A stretch of 64,000 bases of DNA from Symbiodinium microadriaticum (GCA_001939145.1 LSRX01000178.1:135201-199200), one strand, 5' to 3'; shown: positions 35,359 through 46,803, numbered from the stretch's first letter. Notes: generated by a model not told the origin, from the sequence alone. Program-made: numbers and translations.

Positions 35359-35450
35359 CATATAAATCCTGCAATACCAATAAGGAATATGCCATAATTC
35401 CCATAGTTTAGAGTCCTTAAGGTAATGCAGGGTTGATACCATCAACCGTA
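35359..35450. repeat. Fold-back element family A, copy 6, left end missing
   Basis: Starts inside the left repeat (TATAAATCCTGCAATACC) directly against a CCCTAAA block and ends ACCATCAACCGTA. The interior matches copies 2 and 3. Confidence 0.78.
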
Positions 35451-35780
35451 TGATGCTCTCTGCTATCTTCTTTGCTATCCTGGCCGAAGGGATACCCAGG
35501 CCTCTCCGATGTCTTCATGTTGGGTCTGTGCGCCAAAAATGAACAATCGACGGGATTAAGGGCTTTGGGGTTTAATTCGGGTTTAGGGTTTAGGGTTTGG
35601 GCTTTAGGGTTTTAGGGTTTTAGGGTGTGGACCTTCGTGAAGAGACTGGGGTAGCTACCAAGTCTAGAGCCTAAGCCATGAACCTTAAGCATGGCAGGTC
35701 GCTCACGGAATCAGTATGGCACTCCATCAAGGGTTTAGGGTTTAGGGTTAAAGGGTTTAGGGTTTAGGGTTTAGTTAAAG

Positions 35781-35905
35781 TTAAAGGAAACTAGAGGTTG
35801 GGAGTTTAGGGTATATAGGGCTTCTATAAGGCTTCTATAATGTATAAAGACCTTCTATAAGGCTCCTACAACGGTAACTACCCACCTGAAAATGTCCTAG
35901 ATTTA
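35781..35905 (+). repeat. Element family D, copy
   Basis: TTAAAGGAAACTAGAGGTTG, GAGTTTAGGGTATATAGGGC, CTTCTATAAGG units, then CGGTAACTACCCACCTGAAA. Confidence 0.8.
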
Positions 35906-35996
35906 GGGTTCCAAAATCCTCCAACAAAATCGCGCTTACAGCACCAAGGGTGGTAGCAGGGCTGTCAACACCTGTATCTTCAAACAGAAACCGTAA

Positions 35997-36075
35997 ACTG
36001 GTTCCCTGTTGGGGCTATATGTAAAATGAACATTACAACAAAAAATGTAAAATTGTATCGACCAAGGACCCAGTA
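35997..36075 (+). repeat. Repeat family I, copy 1
   Basis: TGGTTCCCTGTTGGGGCTAT, AAAATGAACATTACAACAA, AAATTGTATCGACCAAGGAC and CCAGT; collinear with the copy at 42,785 but lacking about 20 internal bases. Confidence 0.7.
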
Positions 36076-36463
36076 AAGACTATGCATTGTTCTCTGCTAC
36101 CCGCGGGGAAGTTGCGACCCACCAGAAGGCTGACTGCTAGGACCTAGGTTGAATTCATGACTCCCAACTGAGGTTAGCTAGAGCCTAAAGGGTTTAGGGT
36201 TTAGGGTGGCCTAAGCTCGCATAAATCATTGCATGCGGCCTACTCTGTGTTGCGATTTCTTCAAGCTCAAACACCCAAAGATACCAGAAGGCCCACGGTC
36301 GCAGGCATTGGCACAAGAGCACGGCCCTAACCGTCGCCATGGAGGTCATAAGCCCTGTGCTTATCAGAAAAGATCCCTCACAGCGAGCAGCCATCAAGAG
36401 TTGTTTGGTCCGTCCTCTCGCCAGTTCTCTCCAGCTCACCTGCAGTACTGCAGGGCATCGTGA

Positions 36464-36513
36464 TATATGGGAGCTGCCGCTGTAAGGTTTAGCGGGGCTT
36501 GGCTCCCATATAT
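36464..36513. repeat. Stem-loop with ATATATGGGAGC arms
   Basis: ATATATGGGAGC is paired with GCTCCCATATAT about 27 bases downstream; the loop holds GCCGCTGTAAGG and CGGGGCTTG. Single copy. Confidence 0.6.
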
Positions 36514-36710
36514 GACGGTTGGAAGAACTGGCAAAAAGCCCACAGATTGTTAAGAAATTCTCTGTAATGCTCATGCAGGGCAATACGACTCCGAATCAAG
36601 ATTTAAGCCTCCTTACCTCGTCCTCGCCGCTGTCCTGCCAGCTTTGAAGGATGTCCTTCAGCTCCTGTTGTGCATCCCTCCTGAGCTGGATTCCAAGTTC
36701 AAGGTTTCTC

Positions 36711-36826
36711 AGAGAACCCAATGACCCTTAGATCCTTAAATCAAGGAATATACCGTATGTCATAATATTAAGGCCTCTATCATTTAAGGTATCTTCCTTA
36801 ATTGAGGGCTATTGGGTTGTCTGGGT
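36711..36826. repeat. Fold-back element family B, copy 1
   Basis: Begins AGAGAACCCAATGACCCTTA and ends GGGCTATTGGGTTGTCTGGG. The inverted ends are imperfect; the interior shares AAGGAATAT and CATTTAAGGTAT words with the copy at 37,088. Confidence 0.75.
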
Positions 36827-36923
36827 TCGTGTCTTTGGGCTTCGGGTTTTAGATCTGAAAAGTTGAATTGCTAAGATTTGGGGGCGTCTTTCCTTCCCAT
36901 ACGTCTCCGTCCTAGCTTTCCTG

Positions 36924-37036
36924 TTAAAGGAAACTACAGGTGGGGAGTTTAGGGTATTTTGGGGCTTCTATAAGCCTTTCTATAAGGTATATAGACTTCA
37001 TATAAGGGTAACTACCCACTTGAGAATGCCCTAGAT
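36924..37036 (+). repeat. Element family D, copy
   Basis: TTAAAGGAAACTACAGGTGG, GGAGTTTAGGGTATTTTGGG, CTTCTATAAG units, then GGGTAACTACCCACTTGAGA. It sits between the two family B copies. Confidence 0.8.
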
Positions 37037-37087
37037 CCTAGTTTTGCGGCTCCTTTGGTCCAGTCTTGGAGACGCAAACCTAAGCCC

Positions 37088-37200
37088 TACCCAGAGAACC
37101 CAATAGCCCTTAATTAAGGAATATCCCTTAAATGATAGAGGCCTTAATCTTATGATTTAAGGTATATTCCATAATTAAGGGGCATTGAGTTCTCTGGGTA
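37088..37200. repeat. Fold-back element family B, copy 2
   Basis: A 113-base palindromic element: TACCCAGAGAACCCAATAG at one end and CATTGAGTTCTCTGGGTA at the other, with complementary AAGGAATAT and ATATTCC internal arms. It lies only about 260 bases from copy 1. Confidence 0.82.
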
Positions 37201-38756
37201 CACCCTAATATACTCTCATGCCTCCTGGGAGTTGACACTGTCTAAAGGCAAGGCCACGCACCTCCGGGAAGTGATTTGGCATGGATTGAAATACGACCGT
37301 GGAACTGAACTTCTGCTAGAACATGCAGCATTCACCAGCCTACAACCCCAACCTCCAAATCCTAAGCCGCAAAACCCTGAAGATAGCAACCCAAGGGAGC
37401 AGTCAGACCCTTCGGTCGGATAAGGACTTGGGGGGCTTAGGGTGCTAGAAAGGCTTGAAATCCGAATTTCAGCAAACTCTGGGACCCTGACATCCTTACC
37501 AAGAGGACCATCCTAATTCTCATAAGAGAATGTAGAAGAGGCCGTGTGCTTAGGGTTTAAGGGTTTGCAGGGGTTTAGGGCTTCGGGTTTAGCCTCCTGT
37601 GCTGGCAGAAGACTTCATAAGGAGAAGGCTTCCCATGCTGTGCTTGCCCCACGAATCCCTAAACCCCCATGCTACTGGCAGGGTTGCCGGTGGCACTTGC
37701 CCTGGCTCCCAGCCTCATACGTGTAAACACTCATTTCTTTCTTCAGAGCGACTGAGGGTACGCGTTTCTTGCAAGACCGAGTCGCTCCTCCCGCAGCTTG
37801 AGCAGAACATCGTAGGCTTCATTGATCCGACCTGCCGTAGTGCAGACTCACTAGGTTTCTGAGGGATTTAGGATTTAGGGTCTTCTGTTGGGGTTTGGGG
37901 TTTTAAGGGAGATGTTTCTGGTTTGCAAGAACCCTTTCACCCTGCCAAGAGCTACATAGGAACACGGAGAGGGCCACGATCAGACTTACCAGATGGTCCG
38001 TAGAACAACAGGTGTCAGGAGCGAAAATGCACACCGGTTCAGGGCAAACCATAAAGCCTAAACCATGAGCCCCAGGAGCTTAACCACCACCTCAACGGTT
38101 TGGGGCTTGAGGCTTTGCAAAGCAGCGGCAAGACCCCACTGTCCCATTGTATGCAGAAGCAGGGTAGGCCTACCGTCTCAAGGGACTCTGAATCGTTTGG
38201 GAATGAGGGGATGGTGTAGGGTTCAGGGCATGGGGTTCAGTTCGGGTTTCAAGTTCAGGTTTCGGAGTCTTTCATTCCCAGACGCGCATGCATCGCTATT
38301 CCTGCGCAGGTCATTCCGCACGCGCCTTTGTCGTCGAAGTCCTCATGAGATATGCTATGAAGAGCTATGCCTACGTAGGGACAGTGGGACGACACTGACA
38401 GTGCTACTTTACCAACCCAAGTCTATTCTGTGCCTGAGCCCGTTAATCCCCCCAAACGCTAAACCCCCGAATCCCTAACAACCCCAAAATCCTAAATTCC
38501 GAAGCCTCAAGACCCCAAGACTTAAACGTCTCAAACTCCCAAAGCCTGTGCCCCTAAATCCCAAAGCCCCACAAAAGCCTTTCTGCACCAGCCATCGAGG
38601 TGAGCGAGGGAGAAAGATCATGCCGATCCTGTTCTGTCCGGAGAAAGCTGCGTGCTTAGCTAGGGTTTAGCAGGCGTCTTGATGTTAATTCTGGGGACCT
38701 TGCTTAGGGGTCCATGTAACGAAGATCCCAGAAGGTCTATTTGTATTCGAGCACTT

Positions 38757-38924
38757 TAAACTCCTTAACCCTAAACCCCAAACCTTCAGCCCCTAACCTC
38801 CCAAACCCTAAACCCCAAACCTTCAACCCCATAAACTCCAAAACCCTAAACCCCAAACCTTCAACCCCACAATAAACTCCTAAACCCTCAACCCCAAACC
38901 TTCAAACCCCTGAGCCCTAAACCA
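38757..38924 (-). repeat. Interstitial telomere-like array with a higher-order unit
   Basis: A longer unit of about 40 bases (CCCTAAACCCCAAACCTTCA followed by ACCCC-type spacer and AAACTCC) recurs about three times, so here the seven-base motif has been amplified as a larger block. Confidence 0.75.
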
Positions 38925-39166
38925 GCACGCACGCACCCCGGCCCCCGCAGCCGGAAGCACTTAGCGAAAGTTAGAGCCATTGATTCAGAGTAGGGCGGCT
39001 TAGGGTGTAGGGTTTAGGAAGTGTAGGGTTTAGGGAGGGGTGCTTGTAGTGTCATCATGATCGGAGCTCCAACTGTCTAGTGCTATGCATGTTCACACCC
39101 TCCTATACGAAAGTCCAAAAATAGGGCCAAGTGTTGCTCCCATAGGGTTACTATTGCAACCGAAAC

Positions 39167-39300
39167 CCTAAACCCTCAACCCTAAAAGACCCTAAAACCC
39201 TAAAACCCTAAAACCCTAAACCCTACAACCCTGAAAAACCCAAACCCTCAACCCTGAACCCTAAAACCCTAAACCCCAAAAGCCAAAACCCTAAAACCTA
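39167..39300 (-). repeat. Interstitial telomere-like array (CCCTAAA/CCCTAAAA)
   Basis: Tandem CCCTAAAA and CCCTAAA units with minor interruptions. Confidence 0.92.
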
Positions 39301-39385
39301 GCGAGGTGGGTATCTGGATGACCCGCGGAGATCGGACCTCAACCTCAAGCCTTGGCCTCACCTCCGCCCACCCGAAACCTTCAAC

Positions 39386-39519
39386 CCCGTAAGGGTTCCT
39401 TCCTTAAGGACGAAATGAGCCTTAAAAGTAGGGGCCCTATACCCTTATACTATGAATTACTATATGGAATATGAACCTTAGACCCTTTTGGGGTTCATTT
39501 CGTCCTTAAGGTTTACGGG
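39386..39519. repeat. Fold-back element E
   Basis: Inverted ends CCTTAAGGACGAAATGA and TCATTTCGTCCTTAAGG with an outer CCCGTAA/TTACGGG pair, around a TATACTATGAATTACTATA middle. A tandem TTCCTTTAAGGG-type run follows to about 39,665. Confidence 0.72.
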
Positions 39520-39830
39520 TCCCCTTAAGGGTTCCTTTACGGGTCCCTTTCCCTTTAAGGATTTAGGGCTTAGGGTTCCTTTCAGGGTCCCTTTAAGGGT
39601 TTAGGGCTTAGGTTCCTTTAAGGGTTTCTTCGAGGGTTTAGGGTTTAGGGTTCCTTTAAGGGTTTGCTTGTTTTTGTCGACCGTTGCTCTTTGATTTAGG
39701 GGGGGGGAGGCTGAGGGGTTTAGGATCCAAGCCCAGGCAACACGCTCCCCAGACAACTGCCGGTTCGACCCGAAGCCGTGAAATTTCGGGAAAACCCCGC
39801 CCTAAGCCTGGGCCTGCTAAATTTAGGGGT

Positions 39831-39935
39831 CTGGGGGTTTAGGGCTTTAGGGTTTTAGGGTTTTAGGGTTTAGGATTTTAGGGTTTAGGGTTTTAGGGCT
39901 TTAGGGTTTCAGGGTTTGAGGGTTTAGGGTTTAGG
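39831..39935 (+). repeat. Interstitial telomere-like array (TTTTAGGG)
   Basis: Mainly the eight-base TTTTAGGG form mixed with TTTAGGG. Confidence 0.92.
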
Positions 39936-40667
39936 TTGCACCGAGGGGCAGGAGGCAGAGCGCTGGAAAGGACTGGAGGATGATCGCAATCCTCGAGTCT
40001 CGGAGCCCCCCTAAGGCCCAGGACCAAGCATTTTTGTTCAATAGCCCCCTGGGGGTTCAATTTTTGTTCATAGCCCCCTGGGGGTTTAGAGGTTTTGGGG
40101 TTTTTGGCGTTGGCATCTCTGAAAAGACGCAAAAAAAACACTCTTCCTAAGGGGAGCGCAGTCCTGCGTGGCGCCCACAGAGCTTCAAGGTTATAAGGGT
40201 GCCGGAGTTTTTGAGGGTATTGAGGGCTTTGGGGAGGGTTTACGTCGACAGACGGTCGAGGAGCCCCACGATGTAGCCGGATCTGATGATTCCGGGACGG
40301 CATCAGCGACTTTTCGTGTGTTTGCCAGTCCGGGGAATTCGTTATCCTTGTCATGTCCGCCAGAAGTGTGCAGTTTTATGCGAAAGGTGACGAAAAAAAG
40401 GTCCTGCTTGTTTGCGACTCCGAAGCCAGACTTTGGCAGGAAGTCTCGCACTTTTCTGGGCGCTGGTTGAGGCAGGTATCGGATCCGTCATATACTGCCA
40501 GCAACATAACCTTATACTTTATAACACAAACCCCTGAACCCTAAACCCTAAACTATAAAAAATAACATACAATCTCTAATATCTCAACCAGCCGTGACGT
40601 ACGCCAGTGGTGGATTTGGGATGTGGATTTGCAGCCTTGGGCTAAGGCGAAAAGAGTCGGGCTACTA

Positions 40668-40738
40668 CAGGGGCTTTAATAATTAACATAGGGTTTTGGG
40701 GGCCTTTTATACTGTACTTATAATAAGGACCCCCCCAC
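40668..40738 (+). repeat. Element family C, copy cut by the assembly gap
   Basis: GGGGCTTTAATAATTAAC, ATAGGGTTTTGGGGG, TATACTGTACTTATAATAAG and a run of C up to the first N. AATTATTGGCGTCCTTATAT just beyond the gap and the AC microsatellite may be its right end. Confidence 0.65.
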
Positions 40739-41140
40739 NNNNNNNNNNNNNNNNNNNNNNNNNNNNNNNNNNNNNNNNNNNNNNNNNNNNNNNNNNNNNN
40801 NNNNNNNNNNNNNNNNNNNNNNNNNNNNNNNNNNNNNNNNNNNNNNNNNNNNNNNNNNNNNNNNNNNNNNNNNNNNNNNNNNNNNNNNNNNNNNNNNNNN
40901 NNNNNNNNNNNNNNNNNNNNNNNNNNNNNNNNNNNNNNNNNNNNNNNNNNNNNNNNNNNNNNNNNNNNNNNNNNNNNNNNNNNNNNNNNNNNNNNNNNNN
41001 NNNNNNNNNNNNNNNNNNNNNNNNNNNNNNNNNNNNNNNNNNNNNNNNNNNNNNNNNNNNNNNNNNNNNNNNNNNNNNNNNNNNNNNNNNNNNNNNNNNN
41101 NNNNNNNNNNNNNNNNNNNNNNNNNNNNNNNNNNNNNNNN
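40739..41140. other. Assembly gap of 402 N
   Basis: An unbroken run of N. It falls between the interior of a family C element and an AC-rich microsatellite, so the missing DNA is probably simple repeat. Confidence 1.
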
Positions 41141-41240
41141 AGACACACACACACACACACAGAGACACACACACACACACAGAGACACACACACACACAG
41201 AGAGACACATACACACACACAGGGACAGACAGACACAAAA
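41141..41240. repeat. (AC)n / AGAC microsatellite
   Basis: ACACAC runs separated by AGAG at intervals of about 20 bases, next to the gap. Confidence 0.92.
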
Positions 41241-41666
41241 AGACAAAAAAATAGTATTGTAATTATTGGCGTCCTTATATTAACATTGTCCTTACAAGGA
41301 ATAGGGTGATTCGGGCTTCCTGCCTCCAGCCGCCCCCGCGCTTCACCAAGGGGACGTCCACTGCTGCTGCCACGAGGATGCCCAAAGTGATGTTGAACCT
41401 GATTGGCTTGTGACCCGGCCTGTGAAACCATAAACTGGCCCTAAACCCTAAACCCTAACCCTGTTTCAGAGATCGGTGTGGCAAGAGAAACTTGCTGCTT
41501 AGGAGTCGCGGGTTCTTTGCCTAAGAAGATTTTCCGTACCTCCTGAGGTTCGAAAGGTTTTGCGCGCCAGATTGGAGGAAAAGCAGGCGCAGCGAGCCAT
41601 TCCGCCCCCGCCCTTCCTGAACAAGAGTCTAACGACAGTAACACGGCATGACTTGGTGATGATCAA

Positions 41667-41697
41667 TGCTGATGATGATGATGATGATGATGATGAC
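41667..41697 (+). repeat. (GAT)n microsatellite
   Basis: About ten GAT triplets. Confidence 0.92.
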
Positions 41698-41813
41698 GAG
41701 TATCAGAAGTTGAGACGAACGCCCTCAGTCTGAGCAAGGACTTCGAGATAAGGGGCTGGTACAGTGAGGTTAGACCCCCACGAAGGTGCGCAGGGGCAAC
41801 CTGGAAGCCAGGG

Positions 41814-42200
41814 TTGCGGCTTGTCGGGTTGAGCATCCTCTTGCGCTTTCGGGCTGACGACTTGATGCTTCGTCACGGCCCGGGAATTCTGATGCAAGGT
41901 TCTGAGATTAGGGATAGACTGATAAAGCGTGCTTTCATGTCAGAGCGAACATGGAACTCCCTGGCTGAAATACCTTGGCCTCTGCCTCGTTTCCGCAGGA
42001 TGATGCTCTTCGGCGCCCAGTGGTTGCTGATACTGAAGTTTGAGTATGCCGACATGGACAAGAATCAGCGTCTATGCAGCCTCACACAAACAGTCCTATG
42101 GCCAAGAGTTGTGGTTTACACCTCTTCGTGTTCGACATCTTCACTTTTCGTCTCTAGGGTCTCTGAATCTTCGGGTCTGCAGGCTGGGCTGCGAAAATGA
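41814..42200 (+). CDS. Unrecognised leucine-rich stretch, possible exon or gene relic
   Basis: An open frame of 128 codons in a repeat-poor pocket. In one frame it reads WNSLAEIPWPLPRFRRMMLF and LLILKFEYADMDKNQRL. From ~42,085 an overlapping frame reads LRVRHLHFSSLGSLNLRV, which is clearly leucine-repeat-like. The change of the better-looking frame near 42,060-42,100 suggests either an intron or a disabled gene. Telomere-like repeats resume at ~42,231. Confidence 0.25.
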   Translation: MRLVGLSILLRFRADDLMLRHGPGILMQGSEIRDRLIKRAFMSERTWNSLAEIPWPLPRFRRMMLFGAQWLLILKFEYADMDKNQRLCSLTQTVLWPRVVVYTSSCSTSSLFVSRVSESSGLQAGLRK

Positions 42201-42519
42201 AGGAGGGGTGGAGACTCAGGTGGTTCTGGTTTAGGGTTTAGGGTTTGGGGTTTAGGGAATGAGGTATGGTCGGCACCCTCAGCTACAGCGACCTTTGGGT
42301 AATAATCGTGCGTTCCACAGCCTTCACCGCAAGTGGCTTAAACAATTCAAGACCCGAACCGCAACTCGAAGTCAAAATACAGGGGTCGATACAAGTCATC
42401 GCATCTCCTGTCGTATCTCTTTAGAGTCCCGAAATAGCCATGTTATATATTTAGAATAAGGTTTCTGCGGCATATTCTACTGTGGCCATGAATGGGACTA
42501 CAAGGTAACCTTATTAGCA

Positions 42520-42594
42520 ACCCTAAACCCTAAACCCTAAACCATCCACCCTAAACCCTAAACCCTAAACCCTACACCCTACACCCTAAACCGT
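42520..42594 (-). repeat. Interstitial telomere-like array (CCCTAAA)
   Basis: CCCTAAA and CCCTACA units. Confidence 0.92.
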
Positions 42595-42784
42595 CCCCAT
42601 TCAGCTACCCCCCCAACTCTCCTGGCTCTGTTGCGACTTCCGGCCTCGCTTTGATAAAGCGCTACCACCGTGCTGAGGAGGCCAATCGAGCACCCAGCGA
42701 TCCTCGGACCCTTACAAGGAATTAGGGTGTGTAGAGGGTTTAGGGTGGTTTAGGGTTTAGGGTTTAGGTGTGTAGGGTTTATCC

Positions 42785-42885
42785 GGTTTCCTGCTGGGGC
42801 TATATTCAAAATTAACATTTTTAATCCTTATTGATTTTATTGTAACAAAAATTGCAAAGTTGTATCCAACAAGGACCCAGTTATG
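42785..42885 (+). repeat. Repeat family I, copy 2
   Basis: CGGTTTCCTGCTGGGGCTAT, AAAATTAACATTTTTAATCC, AAAGTTGTATCCAACAAGGA and CCCAGTTATG; longer than copy 1 by an AT-rich internal part. Confidence 0.7.
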
Positions 42886-42936
42886 AGGGGCTTAGAATTT
42901 AATGGTTTAGGGCTTAGAGCTTCGCGCTGAGGGGTN

Positions 42937-43880
<944 letters not shown>

Positions 43881-44405
43881 ACCATAAACGAATTCACTAC
43901 CAGTAACACTCGCCACAATAATTATTGTTAGCTAAGATGTGTAAAAGTGATAATGATAAATAGTAATGATGCTCGTGTTCGTGGTAGCCGTTGTTCTCGT
44001 CACGTGGTAGCAGTCGTCGTCGCCGTCGCCTCTCCTCGCCAACGGCACCGTGCGTCTCCATCATCACCACCACCATCACCAGCCAAAGCCTTTCCAGATC
44101 TAATGCAGGAGCCTGGATCAGGGGAATACAGATTGGTGGTACATCTTGGAGAAAGATATGTGGGGGCTGCTGGGGGATAGTACGAACCAGCTGCCATCGT
44201 CACGTAAGTCTCCTTCTTCTCCTGCTCCGATATGATAAGAGACTGCGAGTCAACACAAACCACCATAACACATGAGGCCTAGATTGGGGTTCAGGGTTCT
44301 ATTTAGAATAAGGTTGTGGGGCAAACCATACGACAACGCTGTAGGGACGTTCAGAGAACAAAGATGACAACGACCCAGAACCAAAAGCTCCCAAGAACCC
44401 CAACC

Positions 44406-44515
44406 CTACTGTAGCGGTCCTAATAATTAGAATAGGGTTTTGGGCTCCTTTATAGTTTTGCAATAGTATACTTACAATAAGGAACCCTATAACAATAATA
44501 TTGGTAATTGTTTAG
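44406..44515 (+). repeat. Element family C, copy
   Basis: CTACTGTAGCGGTCCTAAT, then AATTAGAATAGGGTTTTGGG, ATAGTATACTTACAATAAGG and a TTGGTAATTGTTTAGGCTTC end. Confidence 0.72.
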
Positions 44516-45393
44516 GCTTCTTCTACATGAAACACATCCGGACCTCCAAAACCGTTCTTTCATGCCCAAAGGCCCCCTCCATGCATCCACGGATCAGGCG
44601 CCCGATGCAAAAGGATGTCACGGAGTGGGCGCCTCAGCAGTCGGGTTTAGGGTTTCCAGCGCAGGTTTTTGGCTTTTGTAAAGGGCCCTTAACCACCAGA
44701 CTAAGCATTGGATGTACATTGGTGCCACCGGAAGCAAAGGAGATTCACTACCAAGTATTCAGACCCCTGCATCAGGACTTCAACTTTGAAGGGGCGGCGG
44801 CTTGGGTGCTTGGGTTGTAGCTTCCTGTCCGGTAGCCTTGTTTGTCTGCTGGTTTAAGGAGGTTGTCATGCCCCAACCTGGTCAGCTTCTTGTGCGAAGG
44901 ACACCTAAGTCCTGACCCCTGCTCGTCCGTGATAGCCCGCTCAACTAAACTGCAGCCGGATCCCTAAAACCCTGCAACCTAAACCCTATGCGTGACGAAA
45001 CTCTAAGCCCAAACCCTACACCCAGAAGCCTCAACCCGAACCGCCGGAACACCAAAAGCCAGAACCAAAGGCAGCGGACTCTTTCACTGGCGAGCGTGCA
45101 ATCGCGAAGCATCAGCGGAAATCGAGAGCTTAGGGCTCTGAGGCTTGGCGGTTGAGTGCGTGATAAAGCAGAACTTATGACTTATGGTTACCCTAAACCC
45201 CAAACCCTAAACCGTTCACAGTCAGAGGCTTATGCTTAGAGTGTACGTTTGGGGGCTACAGTAGCGGCATTAAGCTTCATCGGTCTTCCAGGAAATGGTC
45301 AGTCGATCGATCATCTGCTCATAGATCCATGCCACGAAGTCCATGCCACGAAAATGCTCGACCAGCGCATCCCGGAGCTCCTGCTGCGAAGGA

Positions 45394-45590
45394 AGCAGCA
45401 TCATCGTCATCATCACCATCGTCGTACTCAGCATCATGCGATGAAGTGCAGCTAGCATTGCCATCAACATCGATGACGACGACGAATACAGAAACTACAG
45501 TGACTACTGCAGCAGCCACACCACCACCGCCACCACCACCACTACCGCCGCCGCCCCCGCTGCCGCCGCGACACCACCACCACCAACAAG
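45394..45590. repeat. Imperfect triplet-repeat region (CAT, GAC, CAC, CCG)
   Basis: CATCATCGTCATCATCACC, CATCGATGACGACGACG, then CACCACCGCCACCACCACC and GCCGCCGCCCCCGCTGCCG. Frames on both strands stay open because of the triplet period. Confidence 0.85.
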
Positions 45591-46262
45591 AACAATAACA
45601 AACACAAGAACAATAGCGCAACTGGCGCGTTTGTCGCCGCGACGGGTGAGTCGCTCATTGTTTGAGGGTTGTCTTATCAAAAGCCCAAAAACCTCGAGTT
45701 TTGTGTGGCTTTCGTGAACAAGACGAATTTTGGACCCTTTGCTGTTCCGCTTTTGTTCACTTTTAAGTGTGACTTTTGCAGTTCCTTGCTTTGCTTGCAT
45801 GAGTTTTGCGTTCATGGTTATTTGGCTTTTGTTTGGAATGCTCCGCAAAATGCGAGACTCTTGTAGTGGTAGTGTCCGACAAGTAAGAGGAAAACAGCAG
45901 CGACAGTGAGCAAGTCATTGTTATCGTAATAGTTGTCGTCATCGTCATGTCATCGTTATACTCTGCATGAACAAGCAACAACATCAACATCACTGGCATC
46001 ATACTCATCATACTTACCAACATCATCGTAATCAGGTTTTAGTAGCGAAAAATTAAAAATGGCTTTGAAAAAATGAATTTTGTTGGGCGTCGGTCTGTTT
46101 TAACGCGTTTTACCAATGTAGCTTAATAGTGAAAATGCGTTTTCTTGTGGGTTTTTGCGCATGGAAAGATTCAATTTGGCTCTTCCTGTACGGCAAATCT
46201 GGGAAATTCGGAATTCCAAAAATGCGGGATCCGTCCGACTTAGCGCAAACAGAAGACACACA

Positions 46263-46650
46263 GATGCTCTGCCGGAATGGATGGAGTTTGTGGGAGCGTT
46301 ATCAGGGTTGCCACATGGATGCTCTGCGGGAATGGGTGGAGTTTGTGGGAACGTTACCATGGTTGCCACATGGATGCTCTGTGGGAATGGATAGAGTTTG
46401 TGGGAACGTCATCATGGTTGCCACATGGATGCTCTGTGGGAATGGATAGAGTTTGTGGGAACGTCATCATGGTTGCCACATGGATACTCTGCGGGAATGG
46501 ATGGAGTCTCCTCTGGACGTTATCATGGTTGGGACATGGATGCTCTGCCGGAATGGGTGGAGTTTGTGGGAACGTTATCAGGGCTGCCACATGGATGCTC
46601 TGCGGGAATGGACGCAGTCTGATCTGGACGTTATCACGGTTGGAAAATCG
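46263..46650 (+). repeat. 55-bp minisatellite, seven units
   Basis: Units start GATGCTCTG at 46,263, 46,318, 46,373, 46,428, 46,483, 46,538 and 46,593, an exact 55-base spacing with small internal differences (for example GAGTTTGTGGGAACGTTA against GAGTCTCCTCTGGACGTTA in the fifth and last units). Because 55 is not a multiple of three, a frame rotates through all three phases; no + strand phase meets a stop inside the array. Confidence 0.93.
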
Positions 46651-46751
46651 CCTTTTCGAAAAAAGGCCCTATTCCACGTCGAGTTTGTCGGCAGGGCCAG
46701 GGTTTTCCTGGCCTGGCAAGGCGAAAAGCGTGGGATCCGTTACACAGCCGT

Positions 46752-46764
46752 TACCACCACCACC

Positions 46765-46796
<32 letters not shown>

Positions 46797-46803
46797 CAAC
46801 TGC

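Larger units (their letters stand above)
29812..40667. other. Repeat-dominated stretch with no supported gene
   Basis: 29,812-29,940 is the kinase upstream region. Beyond it telomere-like blocks are sparser at first (30,000-32,400), then dense (32,605-32,770, 33,190-33,265, 33,636-33,775, 34,230-34,293, 35,560-35,630, 38,757-38,924, 39,167-39,300, 39,831-39,935). Elements A, B, C, D, E and I are interspersed. Frames such as 40,191-40,451 (minus) and 36,194-36,583 (minus) are open, with no motif recognised. Confidence 0.65.
43881..46262. other. Stretch without a supported gene
   Basis: GTCGTCGCCGTCG and CACCACCACCATCACC triplet-like DNA at 44,006-44,085, an element C copy, few telomere-like motifs (44,960-45,020, 45,190-45,215), the triplet region at 45,394 and a CATCATCGTC-rich patch at 45,920-46,030. 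Open frames follow the triplet period and are not convincing. Confidence 0.6.

Noticed and set aside
40642-41431. Frames spanning the N run
   Set aside because: Open only because N cannot encode a stop; the flanking AC repeat gives the Thr-His pattern.
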